59,533 nucleotides of DNA, from assembly GCA_910586665.1 (NCBI GenBank), contig CAJUIX010000020.1, positions 1-59,533 on the forward strand. The letters run 5' to 3'. Source of the stretch: an uncultured Duncaniella sp. (lineage in GTDB: Bacteria > Bacteroidota > Bacteroidia > Bacteroidales > Muribaculaceae). Position numbers and translations under genes: made by a program. Positions 17,586 through 26,858 of the stretch are shown one piece after another. A model generated the notes under the pieces. It was given only the letters and a program-made list of their open reading frames with translations. It was not told the DNA's origin and did no database searches. Within the stretch, counting starts at the first letter, position 1, and the number at the start of each line of letters is the position of its first letter.

Positions 17586-18212
17586 TTATTTCTTGATAAC
17601 CTTGAGCAGCTCGACATCGAAAATCAGAGTCGAGTTGGGGCCGATGAGACCTCCCGCGCCCTGCGGACCGTAGGCCAGCTGCGAAGGGATGAACAGACGC
17701 CACTTCGAACCGGCCTTCATCAGCTGGAGAGCCTCGACCCAGCCGGGAATCACCTGGGTCACGCCGAATGTGGCAGGCACGCCGCGCTCAACAGAGCTGT
17801 CAAACACTGTGCCGTCGATGAGCTTGCCGGTATAGTGGACCTCCACCTGGTCATGGGCGGTCGGCATCTCGCCGTCGCCCTCGGTAATCACCTCATACTG
17901 GAGACCCGAAGCCGTGGTCTTGACCTCCACGCGCTTGCCGTTCTCCTCAAGAAACTTCTTGCCGGCAGCCTCGTTGACATCGGCCATCTTGGCGGCCTCG
18001 GCACGCTGCTTCTCCTCGAGGGCGGTGAAATACTTCTGGATTTCAGCCTTGGCCTCGTCGTAGGTCATCTTAGGCTCGCTGCCGTAGAACACGGCCGCTA
18101 CGCCGTCAGCAAAATCTTCTACGTTGATTTCCTGGATACCGCTCGCGCGGAAATTATTGCCCATGCTCAGTCCGAGAGCATAGCTGATTCTATCCAATTC
18201 TTTATTTTCCAT
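17586..18212 (-). CDS. FKBP-type peptidyl-prolyl isomerase, cytoplasmic
   Basis: 208 residues with no signal peptide. N-terminal FKBP-N helical part (about 1-85, starting MENKELDRISYALGLSMG), then the catalytic FKBP domain (about 105-205: VEVHYTGKLIDGTVFDSS, VIPGWVEALQLMKAGSKWRLFIPSQLAYG). It likely acts in the cytoplasm, as a partner to the lipoprotein paralogue downstream. A TATCTTTG -7 element is at 18239-18246 on the minus strand, 26 nt before the ATG. Confidence 0.92.
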   Translation of the reverse strand: MENKELDRISYALGLSMGNNFRASGIQEINVEDFADGVAAVFYGSEPKMTYDEAKAEIQKYFTALEEKQRAEAAKMADVNEAAGKKFLEENGKRVEVKTTASGLQYEVITEGDGEMPTAHDQVEVHYTGKLIDGTVFDSSVERGVPATFGVTQVIPGWVEALQLMKAGSKWRLFIPSQLAYGPQGAGGLIGPNSTLIFDVELLKVIKK

Positions 18213-18373
18213 ATCTATAAAGTTATATTACAAGTCTGCAAAGATAGGCTATTTTCGGCTCTGTGTTTAAAATTTTTAATTTAAAAAAGTTAAAATAGCC
18301 CTATGCGGCTCTAAAGCCACTTCTAAACCCTGCCTCTTTGTATAACAAACCATCAGCCATTTGGTTGAATAAA

Positions 18374-18411
18374 TGACATATTACACCTATCACTCTTATT
18401 ACTCCTATTTC
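18374..18411. repeat. Low-complexity CCTATTACTC-type intergenic tract
   Basis: A run of ATTACACCTATCACTC and TTATTACTCCTATTTCTC units directly after the riboflavin synthase stop (plus-strand sense). A closely similar tract (ATTAGACCTATTACTCC) lies at 21672-21705, suggesting a dispersed short-unit repeat family. Confidence 0.45.
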
Positions 18412-19014
18412 TCAAAACTCCCTGAGCCTTGCCAGATACTTCCCGATAATATCAAACTCGATATTCACCCTCGACCCGACACGGATCTCCTTGAAATTCG
18501 TATGCTCGAAAGTATAGGGGATGATAGCCACCCTGAACGAATACCTCTCCGAGTCGCAGACGGTCAGGCTCACACCGTTGACAGTCACCGAACCCTTCTC
18601 GACCGTGACATAGCCCTTCGCGGCCATCTCGGGGGCCACCTCGTAGGCAAACTTATAGTAGCGGCTGCCCTCGACCTCCTCGATTTCCTCGCAGACAGCC
18701 GTGCAGTCTACATGACCCTGCACGATATGCCCGTCCAGGCGCCCGTTCATCACCATCGAGCGCTCCAGATTCACCAGGCTCCCGGCCTCCAAAAGGCCGA
18801 GATTGCTGCGGTCGAGAGTCTCCTGGATGGCAGTCACCGTGTAAGTCCCGTCGCCCGGGAGCGCGACCACCGTCAGACACACACCGTTGTGGGCCACACT
18901 TTGGTCAATCTTCAACTCGTCAGTGAAACTGCACTCCACACGGAGGTCCACATTACCCTCCCTGCGCACCACCTCGACAACCCGGGCGGCCTCTTCGACT
19001 ATACCTGAAAACAT
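18412..19014 (-). CDS. ribE: Riboflavin synthase, alpha subunit
   Basis: Forms riboflavin by dismutation of 6,7-dimethyl-8-ribityllumazine. The 200 residues contain the two tandem lumazine-binding repeats: first MFSGIVEEAARVVEV ... SVAHNGVCLTVV, second VQGHVDCTAVCEEIEE ... GSVTVNGVSLTV. The C-terminal trimerisation helix ends IGKYLARLREF. Full length. A TAATTTTG -7 element lies on the minus strand at 19052-19059, divergent from the cobalamin adenosyltransferase gene. Confidence 0.96.
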   Translation of the reverse strand: MFSGIVEEAARVVEVVRREGNVDLRVECSFTDELKIDQSVAHNGVCLTVVALPGDGTYTVTAIQETLDRSNLGLLEAGSLVNLERSMVMNGRLDGHIVQGHVDCTAVCEEIEEVEGSRYYKFAYEVAPEMAAKGYVTVEKGSVTVNGVSLTVCDSERYSFRVAIIPYTFEHTNFKEIRVGSRVNIEFDIIGKYLARLREF

Positions 19015-19109
19015 ATTGCTTTTTTCTATCTTTATTTGTTAATAATAAGTGCAAAATTACGAAATTTGCCATTCAAAGCAAAACCAACCCACAAAACACC
19101 CCTCCCGAC

Positions 19110-19742
19110 ATGAAAAAATCACCCCTCTACACCCGCACCGGCGACCGCGGCATGACATCGCTCGTCGACGGCACCCGCGTCCGCAAAAACTCACCCCGCG
19201 TCAGCGCCTACGGCACCCTCGACGAACTCAACGCAATGGTAGGCCTCCTCCAAGCCCACTGCACCACCCTCACCCCCAACACCACCGATAACTCTGATTC
19301 CTCTAATCCCTCTGATAACTCTATACTCTATACTCTAAACTCTACACTATCCACTCTAAACTCTATACTCTCAACCCTCTTCGACATCGGCGCCTACCTC
19401 GCCACCCCCGATAAAGAAGATAACTCTATACTCTATACTCTAAACTCTATACTCTCCAAGCGTCTCGCCGACCTCGAGCACCAGATAGACCTCCTCGACT
19501 CCCTCGTCCCCCCGCTGCGGCTCTTCGTCCTCCCTGGCGGAAGCATCCCCGCCGCCCACGCCCACGTCGCCCGCACAGTCTGTCGTCGGGCCGAGCGCGA
19601 CATCCTCACTCTCGCCGACACAGGCGCCCACGTCGACCCGACAGTCCTAACCTACATCAACCGCCTAAGCGACTATCTCTTCATCCTCGCCCGCTACCTC
19701 AACCACCTCACCTCCACCCCCGAACTCACCTGGCACCCTTAG
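19110..19742 (+). CDS. Cob(I)alamin adenosyltransferase (PduO type) with in-frame repeat insertions
   Basis: Makes adenosylcobalamin from ATP and reduced corrinoid. Family motifs are intact: YTRTGDRGMTSLVDGTRV at the N-terminus, AYGTLDELNAMVG, FVLPGGSIPAAHAHVARTVCRRAER and the final YINRLSDYLFILARYLN. 210 residues, somewhat longer than usual. The excess lies around residues 55-115, where NSILYTLNS recurs. It is encoded by two identical 31-nt copies (19314-19344 and 19419-19449) of a repeat that also fills the following intergenic gap. The insertions flank helix FDIGAYLATP in surface-loop positions, so activity is probably kept. Confidence 0.9.
   Translation: MKKSPLYTRTGDRGMTSLVDGTRVRKNSPRVSAYGTLDELNAMVGLLQAHCTTLTPNTTDNSDSSNPSDNSILYTLNSTLSTLNSILSTLFDIGAYLATPDKEDNSILYTLNSILSKRLADLEHQIDLLDSLVPPLRLFVLPGGSIPAAHAHVARTVCRRAERDILTLADTGAHVDPTVLTYINRLSDYLFILARYLNHLTSTPELTWHP
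19314..19449. repeat. In-frame copies of a TATACTCTAAACTC-type repeat inside the adenosyltransferase gene
   Basis: Identical 31-nt copies at 19314-19344 and 19419-19449, 105 nt (35 codons) apart, begin GATAACTCTATACTC. A degenerate copy lies between them. Both are read in the same frame as NSILYTLNS. The unit is the same as in the inverted repeat at 19755-19871. Confidence 0.85.
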
Positions 19743-19754
19743 TTTAAAGTATAA

Positions 19755-19871
19755 AGTATAGAGTTTAAAGTATAGAGTATAGAAGTTTGTGCCAGCTTTT
19801 GGAGAGGCAGATTATAATTAAGCTCAATACCGAGAACTATTATCTATACTCTATACTTTAAACTCTATACT
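19755..19871. repeat. Perfect 29-bp inverted repeat of the same family
   Basis: Arms 19755-19783 and 19843-19871 are exact reverse complements, built of AGTATAGAG and TTTAAAG units, with a 59-nt spacer. Further partial units flank each arm. It lies between convergent genes and may act as a bidirectional transcription stop, though no dedicated T tract is present. Confidence 0.8.
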
Positions 19872-19892
19872 CTAAAAATTCTATACTCTAAA

Positions 19893-20351
19893 TCAAAGCT
19901 CCTCCGGCTCGATAGTAATGACATCCTCCTTGCCGGTGCCGTCCTCCTTATAGATATACTTCACACCCAGCCCCAGCTCCTTCAGGCGGTCGCGGGTCGA
20001 ACCGATTTGCTTCACAAGCTGTGCCTTACCCTCGGGAGTATTTAGGATCTCGATCTCATCCTCAGGCGAATAGGTGCCGGTCGTCACGACATAGCCGTCC
20101 TTCAGCTCCATCTTCTGCATCACAAGCCCGTTGGGGAGCTTCATCGGCAGCTGCTTGTTGACATTCGCAAGCTCCTTCTCCAGCCCCTTGAGCTGGCGCT
20201 CCTGCTTGGCAGTCATCTTTTTCTCAGGGGCAGCCTGCTCAGTGGCATCGCCCGAATTCTCACCCGACTTCCCCTCACCGGAGCAGGAAGACGCAGCCGC
20301 ACACGCGAAAATCATCGCCACCGCGGCAAAATTCCTAACAAATTTCTTCAT
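19893..20351 (-). CDS. Small lipoprotein of unknown function
   Basis: 152 residues. Signal peptide with lipobox ACAAASSC (Cys about 23), then an acidic linker (GEGKSGENSGDATEQ). A Lys/Glu-rich helix follows (MTAKQERQLKGLEKELANVNKQLP), with a C-terminal alpha/beta part (VMQKMELKDGYVVTTGTY ... KEDVITIEPEEL). Predicted to be an envelope lipoprotein. I do not recognise the family. It is a single gene between the repeat region and a divergent trpS. Confidence 0.7.
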   Translation of the reverse strand: MKKFVRNFAAVAMIFACAAASSCSGEGKSGENSGDATEQAAPEKKMTAKQERQLKGLEKELANVNKQLPMKLPNGLVMQKMELKDGYVVTTGTYSPEDEIEILNTPEGKAQLVKQIGSTRDRLKELGLGVKYIYKEDGTGKEDVITIEPEEL

Positions 20352-20601
20352 ACAAATTTAATATTTAATTTGATACAACTTCTGTCGGCTGAAATCCTCG
20401 GAAAAATCTCCGATTCAGCCGACAAAAATAACAAATAAGCTCCTCACATACAAATCTTACAGTAAAGAATAATTAATCAGCCTATTTTGCAAATCTTTAC
20501 TATTAAAAGACAGCGTCGTAGCGGTTTTTTTTGTACTTTTGTAGCCAAATTGCCCCCAAAGGGGCCTAACCATGCTATAAAATCCTAATAAGCACCACAT
20601 T
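20352..20601. other. Divergent intergenic region before trpS
   Basis: 250 nt with no gene. A TACTTTTG -7 element for trpS is at 20534-20541 (plus); a clear TTTG partner 19 nt upstream is absent. I saw no T-box-like or Trp-leader structure. Confidence 0.4.
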
Positions 20602-21660
20602 ATGAACAATAAAGAAGTCGTGCTGTCGGGCATCCGTGCCACCGGCAACCTTCACCTGGGCAACTACTACGGCGCCTTGAGCAAATTCGTCAAAATGCAG
20701 AACGACTATGACTGTCTCTTCTTCATAGCCGACCTCCACGCGCTCACAACCGCCCCGGATCCCAACGCACTCCACGAGAATGTCCGCAACATCCTCGCCG
20801 AATATCTCGCCGCCGGCATCGACCCCGACAAGGCTACAATCTTCGTCCAGAGCGACGTCCCCGAGATTTCCGAGATGTACCTCCTGCTCAACATGCACGT
20901 CGGCATCGGCGAGCTCATGCGCACGGCTTCATTCAAGGACAAGGCCCGCAAGCAGCTCGGCCTCACTGACGACGGCACCGACATCGAGAAGCAGATTATC
21001 GGCACCGACTCCAACAAGCGCGTCAACGCCGGCCTCCTCACCTACCCCACCCTCATGGCCGTCGACATCCTCATACAGAAGGCCCACAAGGTGCCCGTCG
21101 GCAAGGACCAGGAGCAGCACCTCGAGCTGACTCGCCGCTTCGCACGCCGCTTCAACTCATTCTACGGCGTCGACCTCTTCCCCGAGCCTGAAAACTTCAA
21201 CTTCGGCGACCACGCCGTCAAAGTCCCCGGCCTCGACGGCTCAGGCAAGATGGGCAAGAGCGAGGGCAACTGCATCTACCTCATCGACGAGGAGAAGGTG
21301 CTGCGCAAGAAAGTCATGCGCGCCGTCACCGACGAAGGCCCCAAGGAGCCCAACCAGCCCGTGTCGCAGCCCGTCGAGAACCTCTTCACCCTCATGGAGC
21401 TGACCTCGGCCCCCGAAATCGTCCAGAGCTATCGCGACGCTTACGCCGACTGCTCCATCCGCTACGGCGACCTCAAGAAGCAGCTCGCCGAGGACATCCT
21501 CAAGGTCACAACCCCCATCCGCGAGCGCTACCATGACATCCGCAACGACGACGCCTTCATAGCCCGCGTGGTCCGCCAGGGAGCCGAGCGTGCACGCGAG
21601 CGCGCCGCCAAAACCCTCGCCGAAGTCCGCGAGATCATGGGCATCCGCAAATTCTATTAA
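20602..21660 (+). CDS. trpS: Tryptophanyl-tRNA synthetase
   Basis: Class-I aminoacyl-tRNA synthetase of 352 residues. The HIGH-type motif reads GNLHLGNYYGAL near the N-terminus and the KMSKS-type motif reads KMGKSEGN near residue 215. FFIADLHALT and VPVGKDQEQHLELTRR are also typical. Full length. The only trpS in the window; a short low-complexity gap separates it from the DUF2723 gene. Confidence 0.97.
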   Translation: MNNKEVVLSGIRATGNLHLGNYYGALSKFVKMQNDYDCLFFIADLHALTTAPDPNALHENVRNILAEYLAAGIDPDKATIFVQSDVPEISEMYLLLNMHVGIGELMRTASFKDKARKQLGLTDDGTDIEKQIIGTDSNKRVNAGLLTYPTLMAVDILIQKAHKVPVGKDQEQHLELTRRFARRFNSFYGVDLFPEPENFNFGDHAVKVPGLDGSGKMGKSEGNCIYLIDEEKVLRKKVMRAVTDEGPKEPNQPVSQPVENLFTLMELTSAPEIVQSYRDAYADCSIRYGDLKKQLAEDILKVTTPIRERYHDIRNDDAFIARVVRQGAERARERAAKTLAEVREIMGIRKFY

Positions 21661-21663
21661 ACC

Positions 21664-21716
21664 CATCCCCCATTAGACCTATTACTCCAATTAGACCTAT
21701 CGCCCCTATAATTCCC
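21664..21716. repeat. Low-complexity ATTAGACCTAT tract
   Basis: Two copies of ATTAGACCTAT (near 21674 and 21692) in a C/T/A-rich tract between trpS and the DUF2723 gene. It is related to the tract at 18374-18411. Confidence 0.5.
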
Positions 21717-21720
21717 CCGG

Positions 21721-24700
21721 ATGAAAAAATATAACCTCATCAACAACTCGCTCGGCTGGCTCTGCTTCGCAATCGCGGCAGTGACCTACTTCCTCACCCT
21801 CGAGCCGACCGCAAGTTTCTGGGACTGCCCGGAATTCATCTCGCAAGGCTACAAACTCGAAGTCGGCCACCCGCCGGGCAACCCGATCTTCATGCTTGCC
21901 GCCCGCTTCTTTGTCAACTTCGCCTTCGGCGACGTCAGCAAGGTGGCCCTCATGGTCAACTCCATGTCGGCCCTCCTCTCGGCCGGCACCATACTCCTGC
22001 TCTTCTGGACCATCACCCACCTGGTCAGGCGCCTCGTGGTCAAGGATGACGCCCGCGAGATGAGCCTCACCGAGATGCTCGTCATCTTCGGCTCCGGCAT
22101 CTGCGGCGCTCTCGCCTACACCTGGAGCGACACATTCTGGTTCTCGGCCGTCGAGGGTGAGGTCTACGCCTTCTCATCCTTCTGCACCGCCCTCGTCTTC
22201 TGGCTCATCCTCAAGTGGGAAAACCGTGCCGAGAAGCCACACAGCGACAAGTATCTCATCCTCATAGCCTACGTCATAGGCATCTCCATCGCCGTCCACC
22301 TGCTCAACCTCCTCTGCATCCCGGCGATAGCCCTCGTGATTTACTACAAGCTCTGGCACAACACCACCGCCAAAGGCTCACTCATCACCCTCGCGGTGGC
22401 AGCCCTCGTGGTCGGACTCATTCTCTACGGCCTCGTCCCAGGCTTCATCGAGGTGTCGCAGTACTTCGAGCTGTTCTTCGTCAACACCCTCGGCTGCAGC
22501 TACAATGTCGGCGTGCTCATCTATGCCATCCTCGCCGTCGGCTGCTTTATATGGGCCATCAGCGAGCTCTACAGGCAGAAGAGCGTAGGCCGCATCCGCC
22601 TCAGCGTCCTGCTGAGCATCCTCTTCTCAGGCATCCCCTTCATCGGAGAGAGCATGTGGATACCCGTCATCATCATGGCAGGTGTCATTGCCTACCTCTA
22701 CATGGCCAAGAAGCTCCCCGTCAGGATTCTCAACCTCGTGGTCATGAGTATCTTCGTCATCTTCATCGGCTACTCCTCCTATGCCCTCCTGCTAATCCGC
22801 GCAAGCGCCAACCCGCCGATGAACCAGAACGCACCCGACAACGTCTTCGCCCTCGCCTCCTACCTCAACCGCGAGCAGTACGGCGAGCGCCCCCTATTCT
22901 ACGGCCAGACCCACCAGTCGTCCGTGGTCTACGAGATTACCGCCAACGGCGAGGCCTCACCTATGTATAAGGAGGGTCGCCCCCTCTACGCCAAGGTGGT
23001 CAAGACCTCTCCCGACCAGCCCGACCACTACGAAATCACCGGCTACAAGAAGGACTACGTCATGGCTCCCGAGCTCAACATGCTCTTCCCGCGCATCTAC
23101 AGCGGCGCCCACGCCGCCGCCTACTCCGACTGGATCGGAGGGCTGAAGGGCAAGCCCGTCAGCGCCACCCGCTATGTCCACAACGGCGAGACCATACAGA
23201 CTGTCGACGCCGTCAAACCGACTATGGGCGAGAGCCTGAGATTCTTCCTCGTCTACCAGCTCAACCACATGTACTGGCGCTACTTCATGTGGAACTTCGC
23301 AGGCCGTCAGAACGACATCCAGGGCAACGGCGAGGTCAACCACGGCAACTGGATTTCCGGCATCCCCTTCATCGACAATCCCCGCCTCGGCGACCAAAGC
23401 CTCCTCCCCTACACCGACGGCGAGGGCAACAAGGGACACAACGTCTTCTATATGCTCCCCCTCATCATGGGCATCATCGGCCTCGGCTGGCAGGCCTTCA
23501 CCTCCAAGCGGGGCATCGAGCAGTTCTGGGTCATCTTCTTCCTCTTCTTCATGACGGGCATAGCCATCGTGCTCTACCTCAACCAGACCCCGACCCAGCC
23601 GCGCGAGCGTGACTATGCCTTCGCCGGCTCCTTCTACGCCTTCGCGATATGGCTCGGCATGGGTGTGGCCGGACTCTGGGCCCTCGTCCGCGAGCTCTTC
23701 CGCCGCAGCGGCAAGGAGAAGGGCAAATCGACCGTCAGCGAGGAGGCTGCAGCAGCCCGCGAGCGCAAAGTCAGCCTCGCAGGAGCAGTATTCGCCTGCG
23801 TCATCGGCCTGATAGTGCCCTTGCAGATGGTGTCGCAGACATGGGACGACCATGACCGCTCAGGCCGCTACACCACCCGCGACTTCGGCATGAACTACCT
23901 CGACTCCGTCGACGAGAACGGCATCATATTCACCAACGGCGACAACGACACCTTCCCCCTCTGGTATGCACAGGAGGTCGAGGGACACCGCACCGACGTC
24001 AAGGTGGTCAACCTCTCATATCTCACCACCGACTGGTATGCCAACCAGGTGAAGCACCCCTCCTACCAGGCGGCAGGCATCCCCACCCTCGCCAAGCCCG
24101 AGGACTACGGCTACGAGCGCATGAACTTCAGCTACTTCGCAGCCGACTGCGACTCGACCCCGGTCAATGCCTACACAGCCCTGCGCCAGGTCTACGACAA
24201 GAATTCGAGCAACAATGCCTGGAATGCCCCGATGATGAAGTATAACAACTTCCTCATCCCCGTCGACATCCCCGCTGCCGTCAAGGCAGGGCGCATCACC
24301 GAGCATGAGGCCGACGTGGCGCAGACTGCCATCAACGCCAACATGATGGTCGACAAGGAGGCATCCCGTCACGGCGGCATGACCCTCAGTCAGATTCTCT
24401 CGCTCGACATGCTCGCCACTTCTGTCAAAGACGGATGGAAAAACCCGATATACTTCGCCTCAACCGTCCCCTCCGACTACTATGTCGGCCTCGCACCCTA
24501 TATGCGCTCCACCGGCATGGCCTACGAGGTGACACCCCTCATCAACGAGGAAAACACTCAGAATCAGAATGGCGACTGGGACGTGGCCGCGGTCAACACC
24601 GACAAGGCCTACCGCAACATCACCGAGAAATTCCGCTGGGGCGGACTCGACAAGGTGACTGACCCCGGTCAGATCTACCTCGACGAGACTGTCCGCAAGA

Positions 24701-25224
24701 TGGTGACCACCACCCGCTCCTATATCCTCACAGCCGCTACCGCCCTCATCAACGAGGCGGTAATGGCCGAGCGCGCCGACTCCGTGGCAGCCGACCCTGC
24801 AGCCCGTGCCGAGCTTGAGAAGTTCAAGACCGACCGCTATGCCAAGGCCCTCAACCTCCTCAACATCATCGAGGAGAAGCTTCCCGAGGCCGCATCGCCC
24901 TACGCCGTGCAGATACCTCAGAAGATGGCGCAGATCTATGCCCGCATCGGCATAGCCACCGGCAACAAGGAGGCTTCCGCAAAGGCCAAGAAGCTGCTTG
25001 AGGACGAAATCCTCCGCTATGCACAGAACGTCCGCTACTACCAGAGTCTCAACCCCTGGCAGTATGCCACCCTCCCGCTCAACGACCGCTTCATCGAGAC
25101 GTACTACATGGTATATCTCCTCCAGGACTACGGCGACTTCGGGGGTGACACTGAGGAAATGGTCAACAAACTGACAGACATGGGGGTCAACTTTGACCGC
25201 ATCGTCTCCATACTCCAGCAGTAG
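21721..25224 (+). CDS. DUF2723 membrane protein (TMEM260-like, putative protein O-glycosyltransferase)
   Basis: 1167 residues. The N-terminal two-thirds (to about 690) holds 12 or more transmembrane helices. An early DCPEFISQGYKLEVGHPPG segment, typical of the DUF2723 family, has the acidic residue expected in the first external loop of GT-C glycosyltransferases. The C-terminal part (about 700-1167) is soluble, with NGDNDTFPLWYAQEVEG, and would lie in the periplasm. The family is related to eukaryotic TMEM260, an O-mannosyltransferase. A role in protein O-glycosylation in Bacteroidota is an inference. Translation of the deacetylase follows after 5 nt. Confidence 0.85.
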   Translation: MKKYNLINNSLGWLCFAIAAVTYFLTLEPTASFWDCPEFISQGYKLEVGHPPGNPIFMLAARFFVNFAFGDVSKVALMVNSMSALLSAGTILLLFWTITHLVRRLVVKDDAREMSLTEMLVIFGSGICGALAYTWSDTFWFSAVEGEVYAFSSFCTALVFWLILKWENRAEKPHSDKYLILIAYVIGISIAVHLLNLLCIPAIALVIYYKLWHNTTAKGSLITLAVAALVVGLILYGLVPGFIEVSQYFELFFVNTLGCSYNVGVLIYAILAVGCFIWAISELYRQKSVGRIRLSVLLSILFSGIPFIGESMWIPVIIMAGVIAYLYMAKKLPVRILNLVVMSIFVIFIGYSSYALLLIRASANPPMNQNAPDNVFALASYLNREQYGERPLFYGQTHQSSVVYEITANGEASPMYKEGRPLYAKVVKTSPDQPDHYEITGYKKDYVMAPELNMLFPRIYSGAHAAAYSDWIGGLKGKPVSATRYVHNGETIQTVDAVKPTMGESLRFFLVYQLNHMYWRYFMWNFAGRQNDIQGNGEVNHGNWISGIPFIDNPRLGDQSLLPYTDGEGNKGHNVFYMLPLIMGIIGLGWQAFTSKRGIEQFWVIFFLFFMTGIAIVLYLNQTPTQPRERDYAFAGSFYAFAIWLGMGVAGLWALVRELFRRSGKEKGKSTVSEEAAAARERKVSLAGAVFACVIGLIVPLQMVSQTWDDHDRSGRYTTRDFGMNYLDSVDENGIIFTNGDNDTFPLWYAQEVEGHRTDVKVVNLSYLTTDWYANQVKHPSYQAAGIPTLAKPEDYGYERMNFSYFAADCDSTPVNAYTALRQVYDKNSSNNAWNAPMMKYNNFLIPVDIPAAVKAGRITEHEADVAQTAINANMMVDKEASRHGGMTLSQILSLDMLATSVKDGWKNPIYFASTVPSDYYVGLAPYMRSTGMAYEVTPLINEENTQNQNGDWDVAAVNTDKAYRNITEKFRWGGLDKVTDPGQIYLDETVRKMVTTTRSYILTAATALINEAVMAERADSVAADPAARAELEKFKTDRYAKALNLLNIIEEKLPEAASPYAVQIPQKMAQIYARIGIATGNKEASAKAKKLLEDEILRYAQNVRYYQSLNPWQYATLPLNDRFIETYYMVYLLQDYGDFGGDTEEMVNKLTDMGVNFDRIVSILQQ

Positions 25225-25229
25225 GCCGC

Positions 25230-25850
25230 ATGTGGATTGAACAGCCACCTTTCTTCTACAGACTCCTATTCACCGAGGCCATATGGCGAATACTCCAACG
25301 CGGGAAGAAGGTCGTCTATCTCACCTTTGACGACGGCCCGATTCCCGAAGAGACGCCCTGGGTGCTCGACGTCCTCGACCGCTACGGCATCAAGGCGACC
25401 TTCTTCATGGTCGGCGACAATGTCCGCAAGCATCCCGAGGTCTTCGAGGAGGTGAAGCGCCGCGGCCACTCCTACGGCAACCACACCATGCACCACCTGC
25501 AGGGTCTCAAGGAGTGTGCCACGACCTTTTTCCGCGACATCACCGAGGCGGACCGGCTTATCGGCTCCGTGCTCTTCCGTCCGCCACACGGCATCATCTC
25601 CCCCTGGCAGACGAAGCTCATCAAGCGTCATTACAATATCATAATGTATGACGTCGTCACCCGCGACTATTCCAAGAGGATCAACGGCGAGCAGGTGCTG
25701 GAGAATGTGAAGCGCTACGTCCGCAACGGCTCGATAATCGTATTCCACGACTCGCTCAAGGCTCACGACAACATGCGCTACGCCCTCCCGCGGGCCATCG
25801 AGTGGCTCCTCGCCGAAGGCTACGAGTTTCAGGCGCTTCCAATGGAGTGA
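25230..25850 (+). CDS. Polysaccharide deacetylase (NodB homology)
   Basis: 206 residues, no signal peptide. NodB motifs are clear: YLTFDDGP (catalytic Asp and metal Asp), GNHTMHH (metal His pair) and RPPHG. DVVTRDYSKR and IVFHDS near the end complete the fold. It probably removes N-acetyl groups from a glycan. Immediately after the DUF2723 gene and 7 nt before queG, so likely one operon. Confidence 0.92.
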   Translation: MWIEQPPFFYRLLFTEAIWRILQRGKKVVYLTFDDGPIPEETPWVLDVLDRYGIKATFFMVGDNVRKHPEVFEEVKRRGHSYGNHTMHHLQGLKECATTFFRDITEADRLIGSVLFRPPHGIISPWQTKLIKRHYNIIMYDVVTRDYSKRINGEQVLENVKRYVRNGSIIVFHDSLKAHDNMRYALPRAIEWLLAEGYEFQALPME

Positions 25851-25857
25851 CACGCTC

Positions 25858-26793
25858 ATGGACAGCCGCGAAATCAAGAGCCTCCTCCGCGAGGCAGGGG
25901 TCTGCAAGGCCGGGATAGCGCAGGTCGGAGCGGTGGACAGCGCCGTCGCCGACGAATACTCTCGCTGGATAGCCTCCGGGCGCCACGCCTCTATGGGCTA
26001 TCTCGAAAAATACACCGACATTCGCAGCAACCCGGAGTTGCTGCTCCCTGGCGCACGAAGCATCATTTCGTGCGCCTTTAACCATTACTACGGCGAGCAG
26101 GCCTCACCCCTCGAATGGGCCACATACGCCCTCGGCGACGACTATCACGAGGTGGTCCGCGAGCGCCTCAGCCGAGTGGCTGCCCGGATTAGCGAGGCGA
26201 GCGGCGCAGATTGTCGCGTATGTGTCGACACCGCCCCTATTCTTGAGCGCTACTGGGCCGTCCGTGCCGGCGTGGGCTTCGTGGGGCTTAACCGACAGCT
26301 CATCATCCCCGGAGCCGGCAGCCACTTCTTCCTCGGCGAGATTCTGACCACTCTCCCGCTCGACTACGACTCACCCTGCACCGAGAGCTGCGGCTCCTGC
26401 GGCCTCTGCATCAAAGCCTGCCCCGGCCACGCCCTCTCGGACGCCGGCCTGGATGCCAGGCGCTGCCTCTCGTATCTCACCATCGAACACCGCGGCGAGC
26501 TGCCCGAAGGCACACGGCTCGGACGACACGTCTACGGTTGCGACCGCTGCCAGCAGGTGTGCCCACACAACGCCCATGCACCCCTATCGGAAATCGAGGA
26601 ATTCCGTCCCCGAACAGCCATCCTCACCCTCACTACCGCTGACATCCTCCGCATGACCCGGCAGGAATTCTCAACCATATTCCGCCACTCGGCCATCAAA
26701 CGCACCAAACTCGCCGGCCTCCACCGCAACACCTCCCGCATAGAGAAGGAAAGAGGGGGCGATCTACCTTCGGACAAAATAAATTACGGCTGA
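25858..26793 (+). CDS. queG: Epoxyqueuosine reductase
   Basis: Last step of tRNA queuosine synthesis, using cobalamin and two [4Fe-4S] clusters. In 311 residues the first cluster motif is CGSCGLCIKACPGHAL and the second CDRCQQVCPHN. The N-terminal cobalamin-binding domain includes FNHYYG and WAVRAGVGFVGLNRQLIIPGAGSHFFLGEI. It lacks the C-terminal HEAT-like extension of the longer E. coli protein; the short form is common in this phylum. Its cobalamin need links it loosely to the adenosyltransferase 6 kb upstream. Confidence 0.94.
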   Translation: MDSREIKSLLREAGVCKAGIAQVGAVDSAVADEYSRWIASGRHASMGYLEKYTDIRSNPELLLPGARSIISCAFNHYYGEQASPLEWATYALGDDYHEVVRERLSRVAARISEASGADCRVCVDTAPILERYWAVRAGVGFVGLNRQLIIPGAGSHFFLGEILTTLPLDYDSPCTESCGSCGLCIKACPGHALSDAGLDARRCLSYLTIEHRGELPEGTRLGRHVYGCDRCQQVCPHNAHAPLSEIEEFRPRTAILTLTTADILRMTRQEFSTIFRHSAIKRTKLAGLHRNTSRIEKERGGDLPSDKINYG

Positions 26794-26858
26794 ATTTTTT
26801 TGCCGGTCTGAATGATTTTTCATACCTTGCAGGAGATTAACAGCTAAGAATCCTTGCT

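Noticed and set aside
19743..19892. CRISPR-like array between the adenosyltransferase and the lipoprotein gene
   Set aside because: Units are short, overlapping and in both orientations, with no regular unique spacers and no cas genes.
22957..23853. Long minus-strand frame opposite the DUF2723 gene
   Set aside because: Antisense shadow of a gene with strong membrane-protein pattern; no family-like motif.
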